DNA of 64,000 bases from Rhodospirillaceae bacterium UBA1479 (GCA_002325375.1 DCRZ01000004.1:62001-126000); one strand, 5' to 3'; shown: positions 48,620 through 56,769, numbered from the stretch's first letter. Notes: generated by a model not told the origin, from the sequence alone. Numbers and translations are program-made.

Positions 48620-50065
48620 ATGACCGCAATTCGCCCCACCGCCGTCGCGGGATCATTTTATCCGGACCGGCCCCAGGACCTGGACGCCCTGCTCGCCCGC
48701 TGCTGGGACGACGCCAAGATCACTGTCGGGCCCGTGCCCAAGGCGGTCGTCGCCCCCCATGCGGGCTACATCTATTCCGGGGCCGTGGCGGCCAGCGCCT
48801 ATGCGCGGATCAAGCCGGCGCACGGGCGGATCACGCGGGTCATCCTGCTGGGTCCCTGCCACCGGGTCGCGGTGAACGGCCTGGCCCTGTCGGGGGCCGA
48901 CGCCTTCGCCACCCCCTTGGGACCGGTCGAGATCGACAAAGCGGCGGCGGCCTTGATCGCCGATCTGCCCCAGGTCCAGACGTTCGACGAAACCCACGCC
49001 CAGGAACATTCGCTGGAGGTCCACCTGCCGTTCCTGATGCGCGTGCTCGACGATTTCAAGGTCCTGCCGCTGGTCGTCGGCCAGGCGACGCCGGATCAGG
49101 TCGCGGAAGTGCTGGACAAACTCTGGGGCGGGCCGGAAACGTTGATCGTGGTGTCTTCGGACCTCAGCCATTATCTCGATTACGACAGCGCCCAGGCGAT
49201 CGACCGGCGCACCTGTCAGGCCATCGAGGCCCTGGCGCCGGACCGGATTTCCAACCACGGCGCCTGCGGCCGCTTTCCGCTCGGCGGCCTGCTGAAACTG
49301 GCCAAGGCGAAGGGCATGACGGTCGAGACCGTGGACCTGCGCAATTCCGGCGACACGGCGGGGCCGCGCGACAGGGTCGTCGGTTACGGGTCCTGGCTGT
49401 TCATGGAAAACCCGGCAGCCGCCGTTCAAGAAGAGGAAACGGATTTCGCGGCCCAGACCAAGGCCCTGCTCGCCCGCCATGGCGACGCCCTGCTGCGTCT
49501 GGCCGCATCCTCCATCGAACACGGCCTGGAAACGGGCCAGCCCCTGATGCCCGATATCGCGACCGCCCCTGGCGACCCGGCCGCCCCCGGGGCGTGCTTT
49601 GTGACGCTCAAGAAAAACGGGCAATTGCGCGGCTGTATCGGCTCGCCCGAGGCGCACCGCCCGCTACTGACCGACGTCGCCGTCAACGCCTATGCCGCCG
49701 CCTTCCGCGACCCGCGTTTCCCGAATCTGGAAGCGTCCGAGCTGCCCGAGGTCACCCTGTCGATTTCCGTGCTCAGCCCCCAGGCGCCCATGACGATCCG
49801 CGACGAGGCCGACCTTTTGGCCCAGTTGCGCCCCGGCATCGACGGGCTGGTCATCGCCGACGGCGGCAAGCGCGCCCTGTTCCTGCCGTCCGTCTGGGAG
49901 CAACTGCCCGACAAGCGGGCCTTCCTGATGCATCTGAAACGCAAGGCCGGGATGGCGGGCAATCACTGGTCGTCCACGTTCACGGCGCGGCGATTCGTCG
50001 CCGAGGAAGCCCAATCCGCGGACCTGCCCGCCGATCCTCCACTTTGGCGCGCCCAACCGTCATAG
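48620..50065 (+). CDS. Fused AmmeMemoRadiSam proteins B (MEMO) and A (AMMECR1)
   Basis: 481 residues. Residues 1-265 are a MEMO domain, related to class III extradiol dioxygenases, with likely metal ligands H47 (APHAGYIYSG), H81 (GPCHRV) and C216 (ACGRFPLGG) matching the His/His/Cys site of human MEMO1. SSDLSHYLDYD follows the family. Residues about 283-470 are an AMMECR1 domain with its hallmark LRGCIG. Fusion shows that the two act together, with the divergent radical SAM enzyme. No signal peptide, so cytoplasmic. The ATG at 48620 has no clear ribosome site. Confidence 0.93.
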   Translation: MTAIRPTAVAGSFYPDRPQDLDALLARCWDDAKITVGPVPKAVVAPHAGYIYSGAVAASAYARIKPAHGRITRVILLGPCHRVAVNGLALSGADAFATPLGPVEIDKAAAALIADLPQVQTFDETHAQEHSLEVHLPFLMRVLDDFKVLPLVVGQATPDQVAEVLDKLWGGPETLIVVSSDLSHYLDYDSAQAIDRRTCQAIEALAPDRISNHGACGRFPLGGLLKLAKAKGMTVETVDLRNSGDTAGPRDRVVGYGSWLFMENPAAAVQEEETDFAAQTKALLARHGDALLRLAASSIEHGLETGQPLMPDIATAPGDPAAPGACFVTLKKNGQLRGCIGSPEAHRPLLTDVAVNAYAAAFRDPRFPNLEASELPEVTLSISVLSPQAPMTIRDEADLLAQLRPGIDGLVIADGGKRALFLPSVWEQLPDKRAFLMHLKRKAGMAGNHWSSTFTARRFVAEEAQSADLPADPPLWRAQPS

Positions 50066-50158
50066 CCTGCGCCGCCGTCGGTTGACTCCACGCAGCGCAC
50101 GGGCGACAAACCGAAACGGGGCCAATCCCCCCATTTCCCATAACCGGGCGCACCGGAC

Positions 50159-50944
50159 ATGCTGACCATCGACCTGACCCTGCTTGAACGGGTGGCGGAT
50201 ATCGCCAAGCGCGCGGGCGCGCAGATTCTCACCGTTTACAAAACCGATTTCGAGGTCGAGACCAAGGGCGATAACTCTCCGGTCACGCAGGCCGATCAAC
50301 TTGCCGAAGCCCTGATCACCCAGGCGATCCAAAGCGAGATTTCCGCAGACATCCCCATCGTCGGCGAGGAAGCGGTCGAGGCCGAGGGCCTGAAACAGCC
50401 CAACGGCCCCCTGTTCTGGCTGGTCGATCCGCTGGACGGGACCAAGGAATTCGTCAAGCGCAGCGGCGAGTTCACGGTCAACATCGCCCTGATCGAAAAC
50501 GGCCGGCCGGTCCTGGGCGTGGTGCATCTGCCCGTGCTGAACGAAACCTTCGTGGCCGGCGCCCCGGGGGCGTTCAAGCAGACCGGCGACGGCCCGCCTA
50601 CCCCCATCGCATCGCGCGAAGCCCCGGCCGAAGGGCTGACCGCCGTGGTCAGCCGGTCCCACGGGGCCGAAGAAGCCGATGCGTTCCTGGAACGCTATAC
50701 CGTGGCGCATCGCATCGGCGCCGGCAGTTCGCTGAAATTCTGCCGCGTCGCCGAAGGGGCGGCCGACATCTACCCCCGGTTCGGGCGGACCATGGAATGG
50801 GATACGGCGGCGGGCCATGCGGTCCTGAATTTTGCCGGCGGCCGGGTGTTGACAACGGACGGTGCCCCTCTGGCCTACGGCAAGATCGGGCTCGAAAATC
50901 CCCACTTCATCGCGGTCGGCAAGGGGATCGGCCTTGACGGATAG
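50159..50944 (+). CDS. cysQ: 3'(2'),5'-bisphosphate nucleotidase CysQ
   Basis: 261 residues of the lithium-sensitive phosphatase family: EEAVEAE for the first metal, the signature LFWLVDPLDGTKEFVKR, and MEWDTAAGHAVL near the C-terminus. It hydrolyses PAP (and PAPS) to AMP in sulfate assimilation, at the membrane or in the cytoplasm. The next gene starts inside its last codons, and a third overlaps that one, so cysQ heads a tight three-gene operon. Confidence 0.92.
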   Translation: MLTIDLTLLERVADIAKRAGAQILTVYKTDFEVETKGDNSPVTQADQLAEALITQAIQSEISADIPIVGEEAVEAEGLKQPNGPLFWLVDPLDGTKEFVKRSGEFTVNIALIENGRPVLGVVHLPVLNETFVAGAPGAFKQTGDGPPTPIASREAPAEGLTAVVSRSHGAEEADAFLERYTVAHRIGAGSSLKFCRVAEGAADIYPRFGRTMEWDTAAGHAVLNFAGGRVLTTDGAPLAYGKIGLENPHFIAVGKGIGLDG

Positions 50945-51938
50945 CGGCAGCGCCCTGTCCTTGATCGCCGATGCGGCGGACCCCGCCGCCATCGCCCGCG
51001 CGGCCGATGTTCTTCAGGCGGGCGGCTTGGTCGCCTTTCCCACGGAAACGGTTTACGGCCTGGGCGCCGACGCCACCAATGACGCCGCCTGCGCCGCCAT
51101 CTATGCCGCCAAGGACCGCCCCGAGTTCAATCCCCTGATCGTGCACGTGGCCGACGCTGATGCCGCCGCTGGCTATGCCGAGATCACGGCGCTTGGCCGC
51201 ATGTTGATGGACGCCTTCTGGCCGGGGCCGTTGACCGTCGTCCTGCCCCGGCGGGCGGATTGCAGGCTGTCGCGGCTGGTGTCGGCGGGGCTCGACACGG
51301 TCGCCATCCGCGCCCCCAACCATGCCGTGGGTCAGGCCCTTCTAAAAGCGGGCGGCCTGCCCATCGCCGCACCCAGCGCCAACCGTTCGGGCCATATGAG
51401 CCCGACCCGGGCCGCCCATGTCGCCGCCTCCCTGCCCGGCCCCGATCAGGGTGGGCCGGAAATCATCCTGAACGGCGGCCCCTGTACCGTGGGCCTGGAA
51501 TCCACGGTCGTCGACGCCACCGGCGACCGCGCGGTGATCCTGCGCCCGGGCGGCTTGGCGCGCGAAGATATCGAGGCCGTCTGCGGTGCCTATGGTCCGG
51601 TCGCCGAAGCCCATGAGATCGGCCCCGGCGGACCGCGCTCCCCGGGCATGCTGGCCCGCCATTACGCCCCGTCGAAGCGGCTGCGCCTGAACGCGCAGCG
51701 GACGGAGACGGATGAAGCCTTGCTGGGATTCGGCCCGGAGGCCCCCGCAGGATGCCTGAACCTGAGCCCCACGGGCGATACCACCGAGGCCGCCGCCAAT
51801 CTGTTCGCCATGCTGCACGACCTGGACAATGGGCCGGCCCCGGCCATCGCCGTCATGCCCATTCCCGACCGGGGCCTGGGCCGCGCCATCAACGACCGCC
51901 TGATCCGGGCCGCGCGGACGGAGGATACGGAGGGATGA
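50934..51938 (+). CDS. L-threonylcarbamoyladenylate synthase, Sua5/YwlC type
   Basis: 334 residues from TTG 50934, inside the end of cysQ. Upstream in-frame codons are spurious, and GGGGAT lies 6 bases before. Domain one (about 12-205) is YrdC-like: GGLVAFPTETVYGLGADATN, KDRPEFNPLIVHV and APSANRSGHMSPT. Domain two is the Sua5 domain after the linker SPGMLARHYAP. It makes threonylcarbamoyl-AMP for the t6A modification of tRNA. It overlaps the exonuclease gene by 4 bases. Confidence 0.92.
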   Translation: MTDSGSALSLIADAADPAAIARAADVLQAGGLVAFPTETVYGLGADATNDAACAAIYAAKDRPEFNPLIVHVADADAAAGYAEITALGRMLMDAFWPGPLTVVLPRRADCRLSRLVSAGLDTVAIRAPNHAVGQALLKAGGLPIAAPSANRSGHMSPTRAAHVAASLPGPDQGGPEIILNGGPCTVGLESTVVDATGDRAVILRPGGLAREDIEAVCGAYGPVAEAHEIGPGGPRSPGMLARHYAPSKRLRLNAQRTETDEALLGFGPEAPAGCLNLSPTGDTTEAAANLFAMLHDLDNGPAPAIAVMPIPDRGLGRAINDRLIRAARTEDTEG

Positions 51939-52510
51939 GGGGCGACGATCACGCACTGATCGTCATGGACCTGGAATGGACCGCCTGGGAAGGGTCCTGG
52001 CAACGCCATTGGACCGGCCCCGGCGAAGAAATGGAGGTCGTTCAGATCGGCGCGGTCAGGCTGGCGGACACACCGGGGCTGGAGGAATTGGGCGCTTTCG
52101 AAATTCTGGTCCGCCCCCGCATCAACCCGACCCTCGACCGCTATTTCACGGACCTGACGGGCATTACCCAAGACCGCCTGGACCGCGAAGGTGTGGATTT
52201 GAAAGTGGCTCTGGGCGAATTTGCCGAATTTATCGCCCCCTCCACGGAAGCCTTCGGATTTGGTGACGAATTCACCCATATCGTCACCAACTGTCAGCTA
52301 TACGGCTTGGCCAATCCCTTCGCCGATTGCAAATGTGACGATGTGCGCGCGGTGGTGATGGCGCACCTCGGCGTTGAATGGGTGCCCAACAGCTCGGACC
52401 TGCCGGAGCTGATGGACTTCACCCCGCCCGGTGCCATGCATCAGGGCCTTTCCGACAGCCGCTGCGTCGCCGAAGCGCTGCGCCGGGCACGCAAGGTGGG
52501 CCGGTTCTAG
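51935..52510 (+). CDS. DEDDh-type 3'-5' exonuclease
   Basis: 191 residues from the ATG overlapping the previous stop. The fold and residues match DnaQ-like nucleases: D12 and E14 in IVMDLEWTAWEG, likely D111 in FGFGDEF, and H169 and D174 in MHQGLSDSRC (the DEDDh form). The sequence is closest in feel to the Eri1/KapD branch, which trims structured RNA, but DNA cannot be excluded. It is third in the cysQ operon. Confidence 0.82.
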   Translation: MRGDDHALIVMDLEWTAWEGSWQRHWTGPGEEMEVVQIGAVRLADTPGLEELGAFEILVRPRINPTLDRYFTDLTGITQDRLDREGVDLKVALGEFAEFIAPSTEAFGFGDEFTHIVTNCQLYGLANPFADCKCDDVRAVVMAHLGVEWVPNSSDLPELMDFTPPGAMHQGLSDSRCVAEALRRARKVGRF

Positions 52511-52540
52511 GTTTTCCGGCCCCCCGTTCAGCCGATCCCC

Positions 52541-52577
52541 AAACAGCAAAACGGCCCCATGCTGGTGCATGGGGCCG
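52541..52577 (-). terminator. Intrinsic terminator of the MFS gene
   Basis: CGGCCCCATGC (52552-52562) and GCATGGGGCCG (52567-52577) form a perfect 11-base-pair stem with a TGGT loop. On the minus strand it is followed by TTTTGCTGTTT (52541-52551). It starts 25 bases past the MFS stop and also lies after the convergent exonuclease gene, for which it may act more weakly. Confidence 0.8.
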
Positions 52578-52602
52578 CTCCGCGCCTACGGTATGTGTGG
52601 GG

Positions 52603-53922
52603 TCATTCCGCGGGCTGAGCTGCATTTTCCGCCTGTTGCGTCAGGTGATCGCGGGCCGGAAGAAAGAAGGTGACGCAGCATTCGAACACAGCAAGCGCAC
52701 CCAACACGAGAAAGACCATCGTAAAGCCGCCGACCACCGAGTGCAGCCACCCCGTCAGCGGCAACGCCGCGGCGCCAACCAGCAATCCGACCAGGTATTT
52801 CAACGCGAACACCCGCGAGCGGATTTCCTTGGACGTGAACCGCGCGATGATGGTGTCGTGGATCGGGATGATTGAGAAGACGATGAACATCATCGCCGTG
52901 GCAGCACCGAGCAGACCTTCGTTATAGGCATAAGCGACCAGGAAAATCAGCGGCGCCTGCAGCGCGACGGCGATAATGTAAATCGGTTTCAGACGATATT
53001 TGTCCAACAGATGCCCCATCATGACCTGGGCCATGGAGGCAACGACAAACACGCCAAACCCCCAAAACCCGGCCTCTGACACGTTGCCAGCCAGGTCGCC
53101 CAACCGTTCGGTGAACAGCTTCGGAAGGGAGTTCGTCGTCGAATTGAAAATAAGCATGCCGGGTGCCGACGCCAACAGCACGACGAAGATCGCGCGTTTG
53201 ACCTGTTCCGGCGTCGCACCGATGAACTTGTCTTTCTTGGCGAGCGGGTGGGGTTCCGGTGCGTTCCGGGAAAACACCAGATAGGCCAGCCCGACAAGGA
53301 TCGAAATCACGCCCGGCACGATGAAGGCGGCCCGCCAACCGTAGTGATCGGTCAGAAAGCCGGAAACCACGGCGGCACAAGCGACGCCGAAATTGCCCCA
53401 CACACCGTTGATGCCCAACTCCCGGCCAAGCGACTTGGCGTTCTCCGCCACCATGGAGATACCGACCGGATGATAGATGGCCGCAAAGACGCCGATGATG
53501 AGCAAACCGCCCGCAACCTGATAAGGTCCGTTGGCAAACCCGGTCATGACCGATGCGGTGCCGATGCCGATGAAGAACACGGTCATCATGCCGTGCTTGG
53601 ACCACTTGTCACCCAGCCATCCCGCGGGAAGAGAGAACGCCCCGAAGGCGACGAAGCTCGCGGTCGAGAGCGCCAGGAGAAAGCCGTACGACCCCTTTTC
53701 GGTCAATCCGTCCGCCCATTCGACGACCGCGTCCAGAGCCCCGCCCTCAAACGGCAGTGCGCCAACCAATTCCTTGATTGCCTGCGCGAACGTCAGTTGA
53801 AAGGCCGGATCCAAGGAAATGGTGATGACGGCCGTCGCGTAGATGAGAAGGAATAAATGATCCAGCAGATGGCCGATGTTCAGGAACAGAAACTGGACGC
53901 CGTGGCGGTCGGTGTAGGACAT
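52603..53922 (-). CDS. MFS transporter
   Basis: 439 residues from the ATG at 53922 (GAGGAA upstream); the frame's earlier ATG is not supported. About twelve membrane helices, with the loop 2-3 motif SLPAGWLGDKWSKHGMM and the domain-two equivalent GHLLDKYRLKP. An unusual feature is a 40-residue insertion between helices 1 and 2 (PAFQLTFAQAIKELVGALPF), probably periplasmic. The branch resembles fosmidomycin-resistance/NNP-like exporters. Substrate unknown. It is divergent from the AraC-type gene and may be its target. Confidence 0.88.
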   Translation of the reverse strand: MSYTDRHGVQFLFLNIGHLLDHLFLLIYATAVITISLDPAFQLTFAQAIKELVGALPFEGGALDAVVEWADGLTEKGSYGFLLALSTASFVAFGAFSLPAGWLGDKWSKHGMMTVFFIGIGTASVMTGFANGPYQVAGGLLIIGVFAAIYHPVGISMVAENAKSLGRELGINGVWGNFGVACAAVVSGFLTDHYGWRAAFIVPGVISILVGLAYLVFSRNAPEPHPLAKKDKFIGATPEQVKRAIFVVLLASAPGMLIFNSTTNSLPKLFTERLGDLAGNVSEAGFWGFGVFVVASMAQVMMGHLLDKYRLKPIYIIAVALQAPLIFLVAYAYNEGLLGAATAMMFIVFSIIPIHDTIIARFTSKEIRSRVFALKYLVGLLVGAAALPLTGWLHSVVGGFTMVFLVLGALAVFECCVTFFLPARDHLTQQAENAAQPAE

Positions 53923-54033
53923 GGTCGTTTCCTCGTCTTCCCGGTGTGGCTTTATGCCCATCCGGGTTTTTGGTCTGGTCGTGGTATTCGTTTAGGATAG
54001 ATGCACGAACCCGCCTCGACAGTCTTGCGGTAT

Positions 54034-54063
54034 TCTGTCAATTTATATCGTGAAATTGACAGA
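54034..54063. promoter_or_regulatory. 30-base perfect-armed palindrome before the AraC gene
   Basis: TCTGTCAATTT (54034-54044) and AAATTGACAGA (54053-54063) are perfect 11-base arms around an 8-base spacer. It ends one base before the ribosome site GAGGA (54065-54069). It could be an operator for autoregulation and control of the divergent MFS gene, or a translation-controlling hairpin in the leader. It argues for the ATG at 54074 rather than the GTG at 54050, which lies inside the palindrome. Confidence 0.6.
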
Positions 54064-54073
54064 CGAGGATGCC

Positions 54074-54931
54074 ATGGACGGCCCCATCCCAGCACCCCGC
54101 ACACGGTTACCCATGCCCGCCCCCGGCTTTCGCATGGACGGGCCCGAACGGGAGGCCACCCATGCCGACAACGTCGCCAAGGTCAACGCCTTACAGGCCG
54201 TGCCGCGCCCCGTGGTCGCCGCCGCGACGGACTATCCGGCGGGTCAGGCGACGCGCTGGCATTCCCATCCCCGCGCCCAATTGGTCTATGGCATATCCGG
54301 CGTCATGGCCGTGACGACCGAGGCCGGCGTCTGGGTCGTGCCGCCGGAACGCGCCGTCTGGGTGCCGGGCGGCATGGCCCACCGGGTCGATTTTCCCACG
54401 GACGTCAAGATGCGCAGCCTGTGGGTCAGCCCGGAGGCCGCCCGAGGCCTGCCCCAGGCGTGCAGCGTCGTCACCGTATCGCCGCTGCTGCGCGAACTGA
54501 TCCGCGCCGCCGTCGACGTTCCCGCCGAATATGACGCGGATGGCCCGGCCGGTCGGCTGATGGCGGTGATCCTCGACCAGTTGAAGGTCCTCAACCAGGC
54601 CCCCCTGCACCTGCCCTGGCCCGAGAACGCGCGCCTCAAACGCATCGCCGAGGCGCTTTCCGACGACCCGGCGCAGGACACCGGGCTTGAAGACTGGGCC
54701 AAGACAGCCGGCGCCAGCGCCCGCACCTTGGCCCGGCTTTTCGTCAAGGACACGGGCATGACCTTCGGCGCCTGGCGGCAACAGGCGCGGCTGCTCAAGG
54801 CTCTGGAACTTCTGGCCGCCGGACAGTCCGTGACGGCGACGGCGCTGGACCTCGGCTACGACAGCCCGTCGGCCTTCATCGCCATGTTCAAGAAGGCCCT
54901 GGGCGTGTCGCCGGGAAGATATTTTCGCTGA
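54074..54931 (+). CDS. AraC family transcriptional regulator with cupin sensor domain
   Basis: 285 residues from the ATG at 54074 (GAGGA five bases before it). The N-terminal cupin contains WHSHPRAQLVYGISGVMAV and WVVPPERAVWVPGGMAHRV. The C-terminal double HTH (about 180-285) has LEDWAKTAGASARTLARLF and the AraC signature from SVTATALDLGYDSPSAFIAM to SPGRYFR. The effector is unknown. It is divergent from the MFS transporter and sits upstream of the rhodanese-ChrB gene on the same strand; either could be a target. Confidence 0.9.
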   Translation: MDGPIPAPRTRLPMPAPGFRMDGPEREATHADNVAKVNALQAVPRPVVAAATDYPAGQATRWHSHPRAQLVYGISGVMAVTTEAGVWVVPPERAVWVPGGMAHRVDFPTDVKMRSLWVSPEAARGLPQACSVVTVSPLLRELIRAAVDVPAEYDADGPAGRLMAVILDQLKVLNQAPLHLPWPENARLKRIAEALSDDPAQDTGLEDWAKTAGASARTLARLFVKDTGMTFGAWRQQARLLKALELLAAGQSVTATALDLGYDSPSAFIAMFKKALGVSPGRYFR

Positions 54932-55067
54932 CACATCGTTGTCCCGGTTCGCGAACGGGCGTATAACCTTTCCGTTCCGCCGGGGCCCCGCAGTCCCCCG
55001 GCGACGTTCAAGGCGGCGGTCCGCCCAAGCACTGCTCGGCCCTCTGATACCAAGAGAGGTTTGAGCC

Positions 55068-55895
55068 ATGGTTGCCCCCGCCCTCCCCCTGTCCGCCAAT
55101 GCCGTTTCCGCCGAGGAATTGAACCGCCTGATCGGCACGGAGGCCTGCCCCGTCATCATCGACGTGCGCCGCCGCGCCGCCTTCGACAAGGCCGATGCCA
55201 TGATCGCCACGGCGATATGGCGCGACCATGCGGCGGCCGCCGACTGGGCCGAAGACCTGCCGGATGACGCCTCTGTCGTGGTCTATTGCGTGCACGGCCA
55301 TGCCATCAGCCAGAGCGCCGCCGCGACCCTGCGGGCGCTCGGCGTCGACGCCTACTACCTGGACGGCGGGATTGAGCATTTCGCCGACGCGGGCGGCGTC
55401 ACCGTGCGGCGCGGTCTGGTGCCCGAAGACCGGCCCAGCATCTGGGTCACCCGCGAGCGGCCCAAGATCGACCGCATTGCCTGCCCCTGGTTCATTCGCC
55501 GCTTCATCGACCCGGGTGCCGTGTTTCATTACGTCGGCAAGGAGTTCGTGGCCGACGTGGCGACAGAGACCGGCGGCATTCCCTATGACATCCCGGATGT
55601 AGATTTCAGTCATGTCGGCGAGAACTGCAGCTTCGACGCCTTCGTCGCCTGGTCGGGGATCAAGGACCCGGCCCTGGACCGCCTAGCGGAAATCGTCCGG
55701 GGAGCCGACACGGGGAAACTTGATCTCGCCCCCGAATGCGCCGGACTGCTGGCGGCGTCCCTGGGCCTGTCGGCGCTGTACGCGGACGACGACCTTGCCA
55801 TGCTCGACGCCGGCATGATGGTCTATGACGCGCTGTTCGCCTGGGCACGGCACACGGCGGCGGAAACCCACAATTGGGCACCAAAGCCGAAATGA
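55068..55895 (+). CDS. Rhodanese - ChrB domain fusion, probable chromate resistance protein
   Basis: 275 residues. Residues about 12-112 are a rhodanese domain with active-site Cys in VVYCVHGHAIS. Residues about 125-270 are the ChrB C-terminal type domain: IWVTRERPKIDRIACPWFIR, FIDPGAVFHYV and SHVGENCSFDAF. ChrB family proteins act in chromate resistance as regulators or reductase-like factors. Fusion to a rhodanese suggests a sulfur-transfer or thiol step. No membrane segment or signal peptide is visible. A chrA transporter lies 4.7 kb to the right. Confidence 0.87.
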   Translation: MVAPALPLSANAVSAEELNRLIGTEACPVIIDVRRRAAFDKADAMIATAIWRDHAAAADWAEDLPDDASVVVYCVHGHAISQSAAATLRALGVDAYYLDGGIEHFADAGGVTVRRGLVPEDRPSIWVTRERPKIDRIACPWFIRRFIDPGAVFHYVGKEFVADVATETGGIPYDIPDVDFSHVGENCSFDAFVAWSGIKDPALDRLAEIVRGADTGKLDLAPECAGLLAASLGLSALYADDDLAMLDAGMMVYDALFAWARHTAAETHNWAPKPK

Positions 55896-55908
55896 TTGCA
55901 CAGAAACG

Positions 55909-55943
55909 CGGCGCGAAGGGCTGGCATGGTCGGCTTCGCGCCG
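55909..55943. terminator. Hairpin between the rhodanese-ChrB gene and the islet
   Basis: CGGCGCGAAG (55909-55918) and CTTCGCGCCG (55934-55943) form a perfect 10-base-pair stem around 15 bases. It is followed by TTCAATAAAAT on plus and CGTTTCTGT on minus. It lies between convergent genes and marks the left edge of the AT-richer islet. Confidence 0.5.
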
Positions 55944-55968
55944 TTCAATAAAATACGCGCCAACAAGA

Positions 55969-56331
55969 TTATTTTTTTAGCGTGCGTGAGATCAAAAACG
56001 CCAATGCCGCTCCGGCAATTATGGTCGGTAAAATTGACTTATTTTCTGTGCCCTTAAGGTTATCAAGGACATTCACTCCCTCGGCCTCAGGCAAGTCCCG
56101 AGCCAGTCGGTCAGCTGTTTTGATTATCTCCGACAAGTCCAATGACAGCGCATTGCAGGTAGCACGAAGCTCTTCTATCGAAAAATGGGAAATTCCTCGG
56201 CTAATCCGGGACCAAGTCGATTGCGACAAGCCGGATGTAGTAAGGAAATCAGATAAACTCATTCCTTCCGCATCACGATGATCATTCAGCAACTGCGTAA
56301 TTATCATTGAGTAGGTGGCATTTTGGCTCAT
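55969..56331 (-). CDS. XRE-like HTH regulator with C-terminal membrane anchor
   Basis: 120 residues (AAAGG six bases before the ATG). Residues about 26-70 form an HTH: LSDFLTTSGLSQSTWSRISR, then SIEELRATCNALSLDLSEI. Residues 99-116 (SILPTIIAGAALAFLISR) are a predicted membrane helix followed by basic residues, so the DNA-binding part would face the cytoplasm. Membrane-tethered XRE proteins are unusual. The AT-richer base composition differs from the neighbours. It is divergent from a PLAAT-like gene, with one palindromic operator between them, and probably represses both. Confidence 0.78.
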   Translation of the reverse strand: MSQNATYSMIITQLLNDHRDAEGMSLSDFLTTSGLSQSTWSRISRGISHFSIEELRATCNALSLDLSEIIKTADRLARDLPEAEGVNVLDNLKGTENKSILPTIIAGAALAFLISRTLKK

Positions 56332-56359
56332 TGACTACCTTTCAAGCTTATGGCATTAT
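56331..56359 (+). promoter_or_regulatory. Candidate promoter of the LRAT/PLAAT-like gene
   Basis: TTGACT (56331-56336) and CATTAT (56354-56359) are 17 bases apart. The start of transcription, near 56366, would fall inside the AGTCATTAATGACT palindrome. The -35 box overlaps the start codon of the divergent regulator. Confidence 0.35.
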
Positions 56360-56360
56360 A
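56355..56360 (-). promoter_or_regulatory. Perfect -10 box of the XRE-like gene
   Basis: On the minus strand this reads TATAAT, 24 bases before the start codon, leaving a leader of about 16 bases with AAAGG. No good -35 is visible. The operator palindrome lies immediately upstream, where bound repressor would exclude polymerase. Confidence 0.45.
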
Positions 56361-56373
56361 GTCATTAATGACT
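56360..56373. promoter_or_regulatory. Shared operator palindrome of the islet
   Basis: AGTCATTAATGACT is a perfect 14-base palindrome in the 69-base divergent region. It touches the minus-strand -10 box and covers the likely plus-strand start site, so one bound dimer could shut off both genes. Binding by the XRE-like protein is inference. Confidence 0.55.
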
Positions 56374-56400
56374 TAACATTTCATATTGAAAGGAAATTCA

Positions 56401-56769
56401 ATGTATCAAATCGGAGACGTTCTGTCAGTCCCAAAATTCATGTATCGACACTACATGATCGTGGTCGGACCAGGGGAAGTCGCCCACGGGTCAAAAGAAA
56501 AGGGCTGCGTTACAATCGAAAAACTAAAAGACGTGACTAAGAACCGAGAACCAAGACATCATGGTCGATGGTCATCTCTCCCGGATCGGGAAATTGTTCT
56601 TCGCGCAAAAAAAATAGTTGGCACGCCGTATCGTCTCTTTTCCGACAATTGTGAGCACGTCGTCCGAGAGATTTCCGGCAAGAAGCGGTCTAGCCCACAA
56701 GTCGTGACCGCGATGACCTGCCTGGGAATAGCCGTTCTCTTTCTCACCACACGCGGTAAATCAGCGTGA
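56401..56769 (+). CDS. LRAT/PLAAT-like membrane-anchored acyltransferase or phospholipase
   Basis: 122 residues from the ATG at 56401 (AAAGGA six bases upstream). It matches the LRAT/PLAAT (HRASLS) family, permuted papain-fold enzymes acting on phospholipid acyl chains. It has IGDVLSV at the start, H17 in YRHYMIVVGPGEVAH, H29 in the same segment, and catalytic C84 in SDNCEHVVREI, the NCEHF motif. Residues 99-116 form one C-terminal membrane helix, as in vertebrate PLAATs. It is shorter than those (about 160). The AT-richer composition suggests transfer. The partner is the divergent XRE gene. Substrate and role are unknown. Confidence 0.82.
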   Translation: MYQIGDVLSVPKFMYRHYMIVVGPGEVAHGSKEKGCVTIEKLKDVTKNREPRHHGRWSSLPDREIVLRAKKIVGTPYRLFSDNCEHVVREISGKKRSSPQVVTAMTCLGIAVLFLTTRGKSA

